Positions 15,872 to 25,563 of a DNA stretch of 64,000 bases are shown in pieces. Origin of the DNA: Ochrobactrum teleogrylli (lineage in GTDB: Bacteria; Pseudomonadota; Alphaproteobacteria; Rhizobiales; Rhizobiaceae); NCBI RefSeq assembly GCF_006376685.1, contig NZ_VEWL01000011.1, positions 110,974-174,973 of the forward strand, written 5' to 3'. Each line of letters begins with the position of its first letter. Position 1 is the first letter of the stretch. The notes beneath the pieces were generated by a model. It was not told the origin of the DNA. It worked only from the letters and a program-made list of their open reading frames with translations, and did not search any database. A program made the position numbers and the translations under genes.

Positions 15872-17488
15872 TTAATGTTTATTGCCCAAAACGAGATCGG
15901 CCCCTTTGGCCGCCAGCATCATAACGGCCGCCTGCGTATTGCCGGACACCATTTCCGGCATGACCGAGGCGTCGATTACCCTTAGTCCCGATATCCCGTG
16001 GACACGCAGCGAAGGGTCAACCACCGCACCGGAATCTTCACCCATCCTGCAGGTTCCCGCCGCATGATAGATCGTCTGACCATTGGCCCGTGCAAAGGCC
16101 AGCCAATCCTCGTCGCGTGCGCAATTTTCACCCGGGCTGAGTTCTGCCACGCGAAAGGCGTCCATTGGCTTCTGGTCGATGATCCGACGCGCGAGCTTCA
16201 TACCGTCCACCATCGCGCGGCGGTCTTCTTCGTGGTCCAGGAAGTTCGGCACGATAGCGGGCTGCACATTGATATCCGCCGACACGGCATGGATCGAACC
16301 GCGAGACCGGGGCCTCAACTGCGTTACCCCCAGCGTCATGCCGGGAAAATGGTGGAGCTTGCGCTCGGCAGCATTGGCGTAACTTGCATGCATAAAGAAA
16401 AACTGTACGTCTGGCCGATCAAGCTCTGGGCGCGACCGCAGAAACGCATGGTTCAAACCCGTGCCATAGGTTAGCACGCCACGCCGTTTCAGCGCATATT
16501 TCAAAACCTCACCCACAAGGCGCGGTCCGCGTGTATATTCGTTCAACGTTACGGGTTGCGAAACACGCCAGTTCATTCTTGTGCAGAAATGATCGAGGTA
16601 GTTTTCCCCCACACCCGGCAATGCGTGGACCGGTTCTATGCCGATCGATTTCAGCCGATCCGGATCGCCAATGCCTGATAGCTCCAGAAGCTGGGGGGTC
16701 TGGATTGCGCCTGCCGTCATGATGACTTCGTTTGCCAACACGTTGCGGCTCTCTCCACCATCGGTCAAAGCCACGCCAACAGCTTTCTTGCCCTCAAGGA
16801 GAATACGCGTCACGCGGGTGTTGGTCAGGACGGTCAGGTTCGAGCGTTTGCGCGCCTGCGCAAGCCAGGCACGATCAGCGGAATAACGTTCACCGCCCGA
16901 TTGATTGACCTGATACCAACCCACACCTTCCTGGGATGCACCGTTATAGTCGGGATTGAATTTCTGGCCCTGCGCCTGCGCGGCAGCAATGAATGCCTCG
17001 CCAATGGCATTTTTTTCAACCACTTCATTTACGGGTAACGGTCCGGAAAGACCGCGCAAACCGTCTGGATCTGGAAGCTGCCAGCGCTCAATGGCCTTGA
17101 AATATGGTAGGACACCTTGCCAGTCCCAACCAGCGGCGCCCCGCTCTTGCCAGTGTTCATAATCCTGCGGCTGACCGCGGACATAAATCATGCCATTGAT
17201 GAGTGTTGAACCACCGAGACCCTTTCCGCGTGGGATGGCGATGCGACGAAAATCCGTCGCTGCCTCTTCCGTGCTCCAAAAACCCCAGTTGTAACGCTTA
17301 TTGACCAGAAGCTTGTAGAAACCAGCCGGGATGCGAATCCAGGGTGACCTTGCTTCGCCACCGGCCTCGCAAAGCAGAACCTTGTTTCGGCCCGAGCGGG
17401 TGAGCGCCTCGGCGAGAATGCAGCCAGCAGTACCACCGCCTACGATAATGAAATCGAAGCGCGCGTTTTGCGGAAGAGCCTGTGCCAT
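15872..17488 (-). CDS. GMC-family FAD oxidoreductase (choline dehydrogenase-like)
   Basis: This 538-residue flavoprotein oxidises an alcohol. The N-terminal FAD-binding motif is IIVGGGTAGCILAE (about 14-27), followed by the GMC signature GLGGSTLINGMIYVRG (about 90-105). The active-site histidine is in YHAAGTCRMG near the C-terminus, with the second conserved position in SGNTQAAVMM. The length equals that of bacterial choline/alcohol dehydrogenases. It is in the same operon as the aldehyde dehydrogenase, 53 bp upstream of it, fitting a two-step alcohol to acid oxidation. The substrate is not identified. Confidence 0.92.
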   Translation of the reverse strand: MAQALPQNARFDFIIVGGGTAGCILAEALTRSGRNKVLLCEAGGEARSPWIRIPAGFYKLLVNKRYNWGFWSTEEAATDFRRIAIPRGKGLGGSTLINGMIYVRGQPQDYEHWQERGAAGWDWQGVLPYFKAIERWQLPDPDGLRGLSGPLPVNEVVEKNAIGEAFIAAAQAQGQKFNPDYNGASQEGVGWYQVNQSGGERYSADRAWLAQARKRSNLTVLTNTRVTRILLEGKKAVGVALTDGGESRNVLANEVIMTAGAIQTPQLLELSGIGDPDRLKSIGIEPVHALPGVGENYLDHFCTRMNWRVSQPVTLNEYTRGPRLVGEVLKYALKRRGVLTYGTGLNHAFLRSRPELDRPDVQFFFMHASYANAAERKLHHFPGMTLGVTQLRPRSRGSIHAVSADINVQPAIVPNFLDHEEDRRAMVDGMKLARRIIDQKPMDAFRVAELSPGENCARDEDWLAFARANGQTIYHAAGTCRMGEDSGAVVDPSLRVHGISGLRVIDASVMPEMVSGNTQAAVMMLAAKGADLVLGNKH

Positions 17489-17510
17489 CTAAATTTGACT
17501 CCGTGGCATT

Positions 17511-18320
17511 TTAAGCTGCCGCTGCCTTGACGCCCATATGCTGCGCCATGAGGCGAATTTGCTGTCGCAGCATCGGACGACCAAAATGGATACGTGCACC
17601 CTTTTCTCGGGCGGCAGCCAGCAATGGTGTAATTTCGGGTTCCATGATCACTTCAGCCACAATCTGACCGTCATGGAAGGAAAGATCGTCGAGCGGCAAG
17701 CCGTCACCGGGACGCAAGCCGAGGGATGTAGCATTTACGACAAGATCGCGTTTGGAAGTTTCTGGTGCCCCAGCGATAACCTTCACGGAAGGGTAGCGGC
17801 TGCTTACGCGCGCTGCCAGATCGCGTGACTTTTCTTCAGAACGATTGACAATGGTCAGCTTCGCGATACCAGCTTCGGCAAGTGCGAAAGCAATCGCCGC
17901 TCCAGCACCGCCCGCACCGAGAAGGCAGGCATCCATGCCCGCCACATCGATACCGTTGAATTCAAGACCGTTTACGAACCCTTTTCCGTCCAGCATCGCG
18001 CCAACCAGACTACCATCGGCCTCGCGACGAATGGTATTGACAGCACCGATCAGCGCGGCATCGCCGACAACCCGGTCGCACATCTCCAGAACGGACGTCT
18101 TGTGCGGAACTGTAACAATCAGACCGCCAAAGTTCTCGATCCCGCGCAGATTGTCGATGAAACGCCCGAGATTTTCAGGCACGACATGGAATGGCACCAA
18201 AACGCCGTCATAGCCCAACGCTTCGAAGTGATTGTTCATCTCTTCGGGTGTTTTGACGTGAGCGATTGGGTTGGCGACGATGCCGTAAAGCTTGGTATGT
18301 CCGGTTATCACTTCTGACAC
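17511..18320 (-). CDS. Shikimate dehydrogenase-like NAD(P) oxidoreductase (AroE family paralogue)
   Basis: This 269-residue AroE-fold protein keeps the catalytic lysine in VPHK (about residue 70) and the aspartate in LDGKGF, plus the GAGGAGAA nucleotide-binding turn and NATSLG. In true AroE the substrate carboxylate is held by two serines in a SxSxSP-type segment (HSLSP); here that segment reads HVKTP, so both are changed (Val and Thr). The NTDG motif is MLDG. This suggests another ring or polyol substrate, as in YdiB- or SdhL-like paralogues. GTG start two bases after the SDR stop codon. Its place among catabolic genes argues against a role in aromatic amino-acid synthesis. Confidence 0.85.
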   Translation of the reverse strand: MSEVITGHTKLYGIVANPIAHVKTPEEMNNHFEALGYDGVLVPFHVVPENLGRFIDNLRGIENFGGLIVTVPHKTSVLEMCDRVVGDAALIGAVNTIRREADGSLVGAMLDGKGFVNGLEFNGIDVAGMDACLLGAGGAGAAIAFALAEAGIAKLTIVNRSEEKSRDLAARVSSRYPSVKVIAGAPETSKRDLVVNATSLGLRPGDGLPLDDLSFHDGQIVAEVIMEPEITPLLAAAREKGARIHFGRPMLRQQIRLMAQHMGVKAAAA

Positions 18321-18321
18321 C

Positions 18322-19119
18322 TCACGTCATATAGAGCCCACCAGCCACATCGATTGTCTGGCCGGTAACGAAGCTGGATTCAGTTGAAGTGAGCCAAAGA
18401 GCGACATCCGCCACTTCTGCCGGTTCACCAAGACGCGCCATCGGCGTCAGCTTGACCTGTTCGGCATTGACCTCCGGAGCCACGCCCGCGACCATCGGCG
18501 TTGCGATGCGCCCGGGAGCAAGTGCGTTCACGCGGATTGAAAATGGCCCAAGTTCGGCGGCCAGATGTTTGGTAAAGCCAATAATAGCCGACTTCGTCGC
18601 GGCATAATGGCAGGCTACAATCGGCGAATAGGTCTTCCCCGCTACCGACGACGTGTTCACGATCCAACCACGGCGGGCTTCCACCATCGCTGGGGTTAGG
18701 GCGCGAATAGTGTTGAAGGTTCCCGTCAGATTAACATCGACAACCCGCCGCCACTCGTCGGGCGCCATCTGCCAGACCTTGTGCGCAACGCCATCGTGCT
18801 TGGGAGAAATACCGGCATTGTTGATCACGGTATCGAAAGCCAATCCCGTCGCGTCGATTGCTGCGACGAGCGCATCATAGTCCGACACATCGCAGGCGAC
18901 CGCAACCGCACGTCCCAAACCGAGTGCATTCAGTTCATCGCAGGCGCGAGCAACATCTTGCGGATTGAGATCGCAGATACCGACCGTCGCATGACGCTCG
19001 ACAAAGGCCTGGGCGATTGCGCGACCAATGCCGCGCGCGGCTCCCGTCACCAAGACGTTGCGACCTTCATGCGATGGACGGCGGCGGATCGTTTCGGGCG
19101 TAATTTCAGTGAGTTGCAT
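18322..19119 (-). CDS. SDR-family oxidoreductase
   Basis: This 265-residue classical short-chain dehydrogenase has TGAARGIG (about 25-32), the NNAG motif (about 108-111), a catalytic serine in VNTSSVAG and YAATK (about 172-176). An N-terminal extension of about 18 residues precedes the first beta strand. It lies 2 bp after the LivF gene and is tightly coupled to the AroE-like gene downstream, so the two reductases likely act on successive intermediates of the same imported compound. Confidence 0.9.
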   Translation of the reverse strand: MQLTEITPETIRRRPSHEGRNVLVTGAARGIGRAIAQAFVERHATVGICDLNPQDVARACDELNALGLGRAVAVACDVSDYDALVAAIDATGLAFDTVINNAGISPKHDGVAHKVWQMAPDEWRRVVDVNLTGTFNTIRALTPAMVEARRGWIVNTSSVAGKTYSPIVACHYAATKSAIIGFTKHLAAELGPFSIRVNALAPGRIATPMVAGVAPEVNAEQVKLTPMARLGEPAEVADVALWLTSTESSFVTGQTIDVAGGLYMT

Positions 19120-19121
19120 TT

Positions 19122-19826
19122 TTAGATTCCAAGATAAGCGCGACGAACGTGATCGTTATTCAGAAGTGCTTCCGAGCTATCGGCCAGAACCACCTGTCCG
19201 TTTTCGAGCACGTAACCGCGATTCGCGACTTTCAGCGTCGTGAAGACGTTTTGTTCGACAATCAGCACGGTGGTTCCTGTCGCCGCGATCTGGCGCACCA
19301 CATCGAAAACCTGCGACACGACAATCGGCGCCAGTCCGAGCGATGGTTCGTCGAACATCAAGATGCGCGGATTTGCCATCATGCCGCGCGCAATAGCCAC
19401 CATTTGCTGCTCGCCGCCGGAAAGCGACGACGCGGTCTGGTCCAGACGCTCCTGAACACGGGGGAAAAGTTCCAGAACTTCCTCCAGACGGCTTTGCTGC
19501 GAGGCGCGGGCAGCCTTGCGATAGGTTCCCATCTGGAGATTTTCGCGCACCGTCATATCAGGAAAAAGCTGACGCCCTTCCGGCACGAGAATGATGCCAC
19601 GATCCACAACCTCATGCGCCGGTAGCCGCGTTATATCCTCGCCCATGAAAGTAATCTTGCCAGCGCGGGGTTGGATCTGGCCGACGATTGTGCGCAGCGT
19701 CGTCGTCTTGCCGGCGCCATTCGCGCCGACAATCGTTACAATCTCACCTTCCTTCACATCAAGGCTGACATCTTGCAGGATGGTGGTCGGGCCGTAACCG
19801 GCATCAACATGTTCAAGCGTGAGCAT
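19122..19826 (-). CDS. livF: Branched-chain amino-acid type ABC transporter ATPase LivF
   Basis: This 234-residue second ATPase of a HAAT-type importer has Walker A GANGAGKTT (about 36-44), the signature LSGGEQQM (about 136-143), Walker B ILMFDEP and the LivF-typical GLAPIVV after it. The start at 19826 (MLTLEHVDAGYG) fits the family N-terminus; the frame upstream overlaps the fused LivM-LivG gene by 14 bp, indicating translational coupling. Such Liv-type systems in alphaproteobacteria often carry substrates other than leucine, which the enzyme neighbours also suggest here. Confidence 0.93.
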   Translation of the reverse strand: MLTLEHVDAGYGPTTILQDVSLDVKEGEIVTIVGANGAGKTTTLRTIVGQIQPRAGKITFMGEDITRLPAHEVVDRGIILVPEGRQLFPDMTVRENLQMGTYRKAARASQQSRLEEVLELFPRVQERLDQTASSLSGGEQQMVAIARGMMANPRILMFDEPSLGLAPIVVSQVFDVVRQIAATGTTVLIVEQNVFTTLKVANRGYVLENGQVVLADSSEALLNNDHVRRAYLGI

Positions 19827-21648
19827 GTGCAAACTCCTTGCCCAGATAGGCTTCCACAACTTGAGGATCGCGCACGACATCCTGCGGACGTCCCTGTGCG
19901 ATGACCTCGCCCGAAGCAAGAACGATCACCCGATCCGACAACGACATGACAGCCTGCATCACGTGTTCGATTGCGATGATCGAAACGCCGGAGTCGCGGA
20001 TGGACAACATCAGATCAATGGCGCGACGCACGTCGGTCTGATTGATGCCAGCCATCACTTCGTCCAGCAGAAGAACGCGCGGTTCCATTGCCATGACGCG
20101 GGCGACTTCCAGTCGTTTCAAACCACCGATCGTCAGGCCACGCGCTTCTGCGTTAAGCAACGGGCCAAGTCCCATACGCCAAGCAGTCTGGCGGGCCGCT
20201 TCGCGGGCGTCTTTTTCTTCATGATGACGATAGAACGCGCCGACCATGATGTTTTCCTCAACGGTCATCGCCGCAAAGGGCTGGACAATCTGGAACGTAC
20301 GGCCAAGACCAAGCGCTGCAAAATCGGCGGGATTGTTGGGCGTATGGAACTCGCCATCGGGACCCCGCATACTCACCTTGCCCTCATCCGGGCTCATGAA
20401 GCCGGAAATCATATTGAAGAGCGTGGTTTTGCCTGCACCATTCGGACCGATCAGACCAAGAACCTCGCCTTCACGCAATGTGAAGCTGACATTGCGGGTA
20501 ACATGAAGGCCACCGAAATGCTTGTTGAGGTTTTCGACGCGCAGAATGTCCTGTCCGATGCCGGACCGGTCGGGAGACGGCGCTGCAGTTGCGGTTGCTG
20601 GCGCAATGATGGGTCCCGTTTCGGTCGCAGGCGCTGCATCCTTGCTGTCAGTCACTGTCGGTTTGCGGGTAAACCGCTTGAGCGCGCCCATGATGCCATT
20701 CGGCATGAAGAGAACGACGAGGATCAACACCAGACCATAGACGAAGCCGTGCAGTCCGAGCGCAGAAGCACCGAGCGACGCACGCGCCCATTCAGTGATT
20801 GGCACCAGAAGCGCTGCGCCAAGCAGCGGACCTGCGACAGTGCCAAGACCGCCGATAAGGGCGAACATGGCAATCTGGATCGAGAAGGCGAGCGAGAACA
20901 TGGCCGCCGGTTCGATGAAGGTCAGATACATTGCATGGAATGTACCGAGCATCGCGCAAAGGGCCGACGAGATGGCAACCGCAATCAGGCGCACACGAAC
21001 GGTACGGACACCTGCCGCACGCGCTGCAGATTCACGCTCACGCGTTGCGACGAGATAAAAGCCCAGACGCGAACGACGCACGGCCCAGGTAACGAGCAGC
21101 GTTACCAGAAGCATGCCGAAGACGATCAGCAGTGACGGCCAGCGTTCGCGGAACACCATCCATGTCCAGCCGAGACGCAATTCGATCATCAGACCTGTTG
21201 CACCGCCCGTAAGCGAACCGAAATGCAGTGAAAGCACGCGGAACACTTCAAGAAACGCGATAGAGGCCAGAGAATAGAACGGACCCTTGAGACGGAAACA
21301 CGGATAGGAAATCAGCATGCCGACCAGCGCTGCAATCAGCGCGCCCACAAACATGCTGAACCAGGGGCTGATCCCCAGATTGAACAGGATTACGCCTGTA
21401 TAGCCGCCGATACCATAGAAGACGGCATGGCCGAGCGACATCTGACCGGCGAAGCCGCCGACGAGATTCCACGCGGTGGACAGCGCGGCAAACAGGCAGA
21501 TCGTGATGAAGATATGCGAGACGAAGGCGTTGTTGATCGCCAGCGGCAGAAGCAGCAGCAGGGCCAGAACGCCGAAGAAGGCGATTGGGCCCCAGCCCAA
21601 TCTGGTTTTTTTCGTGCCAGTCCCGCTTAGAGTTTCACTGATGCTCAT
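19813..21648 (-). CDS. Fused LivM permease - LivG ATPase
   Basis: This 611-residue two-domain inner-membrane protein has an N-terminal LivM-type permease (about 15-335, many transmembrane helices, QMSLGHAVFYGIGGY segment), an Ala/Pro/Thr-rich linker (about 335-370) and a LivG-type ATPase (about 370-611) with Walker A GPNGAGKTT and the LivG-type GLGRTFQ and LLDEVMAGIN segments. Separate livM and livG genes are the rule, so this fusion fixes one ATPase to one permease half. It forms an importer with LivH, LivF and the binding protein encoded around it. Confidence 0.92.
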   Translation of the reverse strand: MSISETLSGTGTKKTRLGWGPIAFFGVLALLLLLPLAINNAFVSHIFITICLFAALSTAWNLVGGFAGQMSLGHAVFYGIGGYTGVILFNLGISPWFSMFVGALIAALVGMLISYPCFRLKGPFYSLASIAFLEVFRVLSLHFGSLTGGATGLMIELRLGWTWMVFRERWPSLLIVFGMLLVTLLVTWAVRRSRLGFYLVATRERESAARAAGVRTVRVRLIAVAISSALCAMLGTFHAMYLTFIEPAAMFSLAFSIQIAMFALIGGLGTVAGPLLGAALLVPITEWARASLGASALGLHGFVYGLVLILVVLFMPNGIMGALKRFTRKPTVTDSKDAAPATETGPIIAPATATAAPSPDRSGIGQDILRVENLNKHFGGLHVTRNVSFTLREGEVLGLIGPNGAGKTTLFNMISGFMSPDEGKVSMRGPDGEFHTPNNPADFAALGLGRTFQIVQPFAAMTVEENIMVGAFYRHHEEKDAREAARQTAWRMGLGPLLNAEARGLTIGGLKRLEVARVMAMEPRVLLLDEVMAGINQTDVRRAIDLMLSIRDSGVSIIAIEHVMQAVMSLSDRVIVLASGEVIAQGRPQDVVRDPQVVEAYLGKEFAHAHA

Positions 21649-21657
21649 GAATTTTCC

Positions 21658-22542
21658 TCAGGACAGGTGCGAAAGGGTAAGCCGCTTGCCGAACAGGCCG
21701 GATGGCTTGAGAATGAGGATCAGCAGGAATATGCCGAATACGACAGCCTCCCGCAGATCGGAACCGATGTAGTAACCCGACATCGCATCGATAACGCCGA
21801 TAATCAGCGCGCCGAAAAACGCACCCGGAATTGAACCAAGACCGCCGAGCACGACAACCACAAAGGCCGTCAGCACGAAATAGGTGCCGATGTTGGATGA
21901 GGTCGGATAAAGGGGCGCAATCAACACGGCGGCGAAGCCGACACAGGCTGCCCCCAGGCCGAAACTGAGAATGTAGATGCGTGATACATTGACACCCATC
22001 AACTCAGCGGCGACGCGATGCTGGGCGACGGCGCGAATGGCGCGACCAGTCTGGCTTTTCTTGAGAAACAGTTGCAGGACGATCACCAGCGCTATGGCCG
22101 CCAGGAAAATGTAAACCTGTCCGGTCAAAATGCGTAAGGAACCGATCTCGATTGGTGCACGCAGGCCGAAATTGGGTGTGTTGGCGATGTCCGCGCCGAA
22201 AATCAGCAGCGCGAGATTGATCATTGCCGTGGAGAGACCGACGGTGGCGAAAATCTGGACATGGTCGTCCTCGGCTGACATCAGCGGCTGTATCAGCAGC
22301 CTCTGGGTCAGCGCACCCAATAGAAACATCATGGGTACAACAATGATCACTGCGGCATAGGGATGGAGTCCCAGCCTCGTTGTGATCATCCATGTCACGA
22401 ACATGCCTGCCATGAGGAATTCCCCATGGGCAAAGTTCACGACTTTGACGATGCCGAAAATCAGCGTCAGGCCGATGGCGACAATTGCGAACAGTCCACC
22501 AAGCATGAGGCCGTTCAATAGGATTTGTAGAAAGGTCGTCAT
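21658..22542 (-). CDS. livH: Branched-chain amino-acid type ABC transporter permease LivH
   Basis: This permease of 294 residues has about eight hydrophobic helices. The N-terminal LLNGLMLGGLFAIVAIGLTLIFG and NFAHGEFLM segments are hallmarks of LivH. The ATG at 22542 was chosen over the upstream GTG because GGAG lies six bases before it. It pairs with the LivM half of the next gene (9-bp gap) to form the translocation channel of the importer. Confidence 0.92.
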   Translation of the reverse strand: MTTFLQILLNGLMLGGLFAIVAIGLTLIFGIVKVVNFAHGEFLMAGMFVTWMITTRLGLHPYAAVIIVVPMMFLLGALTQRLLIQPLMSAEDDHVQIFATVGLSTAMINLALLIFGADIANTPNFGLRAPIEIGSLRILTGQVYIFLAAIALVIVLQLFLKKSQTGRAIRAVAQHRVAAELMGVNVSRIYILSFGLGAACVGFAAVLIAPLYPTSSNIGTYFVLTAFVVVVLGGLGSIPGAFFGALIIGVIDAMSGYYIGSDLREAVVFGIFLLILILKPSGLFGKRLTLSHLS

Positions 22543-22601
22543 AGCATGCTCCACGAGCGGGGGCGATCACAGGTTCAGCACCTGTGGTCGCCCTTGCACG
22601 A

Positions 22602-23813
22602 TCATTTGTTAAAGCGCATCTTCGCGACGGCGGCATTTTCCGGATAGACAGTGACGAGCTTGCCGTCCTGCCACTGCATACCCATCATGCTGGCACGCTC
22701 GTTCTGGTTATTCTTGCCGAACTTCACTCCGTAGCCAGCAGCTGTCTGACCATCGGGAATATCCAGTGCCTTGGCCGCACTGACGATCTGGTCCGGTTCA
22801 AGACCTTCGCCCGCATTGAGCGCCTGGAAGACTGCCTTCGCACCGACGTAGTTGTTGAGCGAATGGCCCGAACGCGGTTCCGAACCATACTTGGCCTTGT
22901 AAGCCTCAACAAACTTGGTCAGGCCCGGCGTCGCCTCGGTATTGACCGCATATTGCGTGAAGTCGACGTCGTAAACGCCTTCGATCACGTCATGCCCAAC
23001 TGCATCGGCGGTCGGCTGCATGGAATAACCGCCACCGCCACCGATAACGGCCAGCGGTTTGTAGCCCGTCTCATTGGCCTGCTGAAGAAACAGAACAGAG
23101 TCGTTCTGATAGGAGGTCTGCATGACAACATCGACGCCCTTTTCACGCAGTTCCAGAACCAGAGAGGACATGTCGACGGTATTGGACGGATAACCCGACT
23201 TCAGCACGACATTCAGACCGGCAGCCTTGGAGTTTGCTTCCTGATGGCCTGCAACCGAGGTGCCGTAAGACGAATCTTCGTAGATGATGCCGATCTTCAG
23301 ATCCTTCGCATCCTTGCCGAGACCCGGCGCGATGCTCTTGACCAGCATATCGACCGAATCCTTACCCATGTTTTCAGCGGTCGGATTGGTGCGGAACAGA
23401 TATTGCAGGCCACGTCCCGTCACTTCATCGGCAACGGCGCCGAGTTCAAAATAAGGAACGCCTGCAAGTTCGCTGACCTGCGAAGCGGCAATAACGCGAG
23501 CCGACGAATAGGTGCCGAAGATAGCCTTGACGCCTGAAAGCGAAATCAGGCGGCGCGCTTCGCCAGTGGCCTGGTTGTTATCAACAGCATCACCGCGCTC
23601 CAGCACAATCTTTTCGCCCTTGATGCCACCAGCTGCGTTGACTTCCTCAACGGCAAGCTCAAGACCACGCGCGCTTTCTTCGCCCAGAAGAGCGAGAGGG
23701 CCGCTGATCGGATAGAGTGAACCGATCTTCACATCGGCGAAAGCCGCAGACAGCGCGGTCGAGGAAAGTGCGATGCCGAGCGACGCACTCATAAGCAGTT
23801 TGGATAGTTTCAT
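22602..23813 (-). CDS. Branched-chain type ABC transporter substrate-binding protein
   Basis: This periplasmic type-I binding protein has 403 residues, with a Sec signal peptide (MKLSKLLMSASLGIALSSTALSAAFA) and mature start DVKIGSLYPISGPLALLG, the usual first strand of LivJ/AmiC-like proteins. GGGAGAGAGA directly precedes the ATG at 23813. Ligand-site elements such as YSSARVIAASQVSELAGVPY are present. It is longer than LivJ, similar to aromatic- or amide-binding members. Its genes lie between the TPP enzyme and the permeases, tying transport to catabolism. Confidence 0.92.
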   Translation of the reverse strand: MKLSKLLMSASLGIALSSTALSAAFADVKIGSLYPISGPLALLGEESARGLELAVEEVNAAGGIKGEKIVLERGDAVDNNQATGEARRLISLSGVKAIFGTYSSARVIAASQVSELAGVPYFELGAVADEVTGRGLQYLFRTNPTAENMGKDSVDMLVKSIAPGLGKDAKDLKIGIIYEDSSYGTSVAGHQEANSKAAGLNVVLKSGYPSNTVDMSSLVLELREKGVDVVMQTSYQNDSVLFLQQANETGYKPLAVIGGGGGYSMQPTADAVGHDVIEGVYDVDFTQYAVNTEATPGLTKFVEAYKAKYGSEPRSGHSLNNYVGAKAVFQALNAGEGLEPDQIVSAAKALDIPDGQTAAGYGVKFGKNNQNERASMMGMQWQDGKLVTVYPENAAVAKMRFNK

Positions 23814-23832
23814 TCTCTCTCTCCCTGAAGAA

Positions 23833-25557
23833 TTAATAGTCGAGTGCTTGTTTTCCGGTGAAACTGGTGACTGGCGGGTAAGCGCGTTCGTCGGTGACGA
23901 CATCAATGACAGTCAGAACATTGGAGCGAAGAGCCGTCTCAAGTGCAGCGGCAAGTTGATCAGCGCGCTCTACCCGGATGCCATTGACACCGCAGGCTTG
24001 CGCAATTGCCGCATGGTCGACCGGCTGGAAATGCACGACATCTGTATATGCACCAAAGAGGCTGAGTTCCGCATGTTTCTGGTAACCCAGAATCTGATTG
24101 TTGAGCACAACAACCACGACTGGCAGGTTCATCCGCTTGGAGGTTTCGATCTCGGCCCAGACATGCGCGAAACCACCGTCGCCCGTCAGGCAAATAACCG
24201 GCGACTGCGGGCGAGCTGCCTTTGCGCCCAGCGCAAACGGTAGTCCCCAGCCCAAACCGGCCAGGCCCCGCGGGGTGATGACCCGTTGTCCGCCGGAGCG
24301 GATGGTCACACCATCGGCAACCCAGATCGAGGAATAGGACGCGTCCGCCACGACAATGGAATCGGGCGTAAGCAGACGGTCGATTTCCGCGACAATCCGT
24401 TCGGGCCGCAGCGGTGTCGCATCCGAACCCGCCTTGGTCTCGCGCAGTTTCGCACCGCCCTTCAAGCCATCGCGAATGCGTGTCTCAGTGGCCGGGCGTT
24501 GCGCCTCGCGAACAGACAGGTCTTGCAGCTTCAGCGCTGCAACAAGGGCTTCCAGCCCAAGACGCGCATCGCCGACAAGGCGCAGTGCCTCGTAGTTGCG
24601 GCCAACCTCTGTGCCATCAATATCAATCTGGATATAGCGCGCGTCTTTGGGATAAAGCTGCCAGCTGTCGGTGCCGTTCTGATTGGTGCGATTGCCGACC
24701 AGCAATATGACATCTGCGTCCTGCACCATCGGCGCGAGCTGACCCGCACGCGCGCCAGGCCCCATGAAATAGCCCACCACGCCAAGCGAAAGCGGATTGG
24801 TTTCGTCGATTGCACCCTTGCCCATCACCGTGGTCGCGACAGGGAAGCCGAGAGCCTGCAGCGCAGACAGAGCTTCATAGCCGCGCGCGCTGTGCACGCC
24901 GCCGCCAGCAATAACCAAAGGTTGACGTGCGGACGCAAGCAGCGCCGCAGCTTCGCTGACACGTGCCGGATCTGGCGCAACCGGATCAAGAGGGTAATGG
25001 CCAAGAGAAGCCTGCCGTGCAGTCTTTAATGCACCGTCGTCCAGTTCATCGAGAACATCGAGCGGAACCAGAAGAACAGCCGGGCCTGCACGACCGGTCG
25101 TCGCAGCCGTAAAGGCCATATCGACATAGTCTTCGATACGCGAAATCTCGCTGACGCGACGAACCCATTTGGCCGCTCCATCAAAGAGCGCCAGATGATC
25201 CAGCTCCTGAAAAGCGTTCTTGTCGGTAAACTGGCGATGGACATCCTGAACAATTGCCACAACCGGAATAGAAGCCTTGAGTGCTTCGGAGAGGCCCGGA
25301 ACCAGCAAGGTTGCTGCTGGACCGTTCTGTGCGGTTACGACCGCAACTTGCCCAGAGACGCGGGCATAAGCATCGGCCATGGCCGCACCCGCATTTTCCG
25401 TACGGTAGCCGACCTGCGTAATGCCATAATCAGGCGCCGCAAGAAAGAACGCTGAAGGGATCGACTGTCCGAAGACACGGGTAACACCATGGCGCTGCAA
25501 CGCGCCTGCCAAGATATGAGCGCCGGTACGATTGGAACGTCGTTGAACATCTAGCAT
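23833..25557 (-). CDS. Thiamine-diphosphate-dependent enzyme (acetolactate synthase/benzoylformate decarboxylase group)
   Basis: This 574-residue three-domain ThDP enzyme has an N-terminal Pyr domain with the catalytic glutamate in YRTENAGAAMA (about residue 55), a central transhydrogenase-like domain (about 200-335) and a C-terminal PP domain with GDGGFAHVWAEIE leading to VVVLNN (about 460-490). The family contains acetolactate synthase, decarboxylases, lyases and hydrolases such as IolD; the sequence does not match a well-known member closely enough to choose. In this operon it may cleave or decarboxylate a 2-oxo or 1,2-diketone intermediate. Confidence 0.88.
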   Translation of the reverse strand: MLDVQRRSNRTGAHILAGALQRHGVTRVFGQSIPSAFFLAAPDYGITQVGYRTENAGAAMADAYARVSGQVAVVTAQNGPAATLLVPGLSEALKASIPVVAIVQDVHRQFTDKNAFQELDHLALFDGAAKWVRRVSEISRIEDYVDMAFTAATTGRAGPAVLLVPLDVLDELDDGALKTARQASLGHYPLDPVAPDPARVSEAAALLASARQPLVIAGGGVHSARGYEALSALQALGFPVATTVMGKGAIDETNPLSLGVVGYFMGPGARAGQLAPMVQDADVILLVGNRTNQNGTDSWQLYPKDARYIQIDIDGTEVGRNYEALRLVGDARLGLEALVAALKLQDLSVREAQRPATETRIRDGLKGGAKLRETKAGSDATPLRPERIVAEIDRLLTPDSIVVADASYSSIWVADGVTIRSGGQRVITPRGLAGLGWGLPFALGAKAARPQSPVICLTGDGGFAHVWAEIETSKRMNLPVVVVVLNNQILGYQKHAELSLFGAYTDVVHFQPVDHAAIAQACGVNGIRVERADQLAAALETALRSNVLTVIDVVTDERAYPPVTSFTGKQALDY

Positions 25558-25563
25558 CTGCGC

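Noticed and set aside
19819..21135. Plus-strand open frame opposite the LivM-LivG gene
   Set aside because: Composition is typical of an antisense shadow (Arg, His, Gln rich) and no ribosome site or family motif is present.
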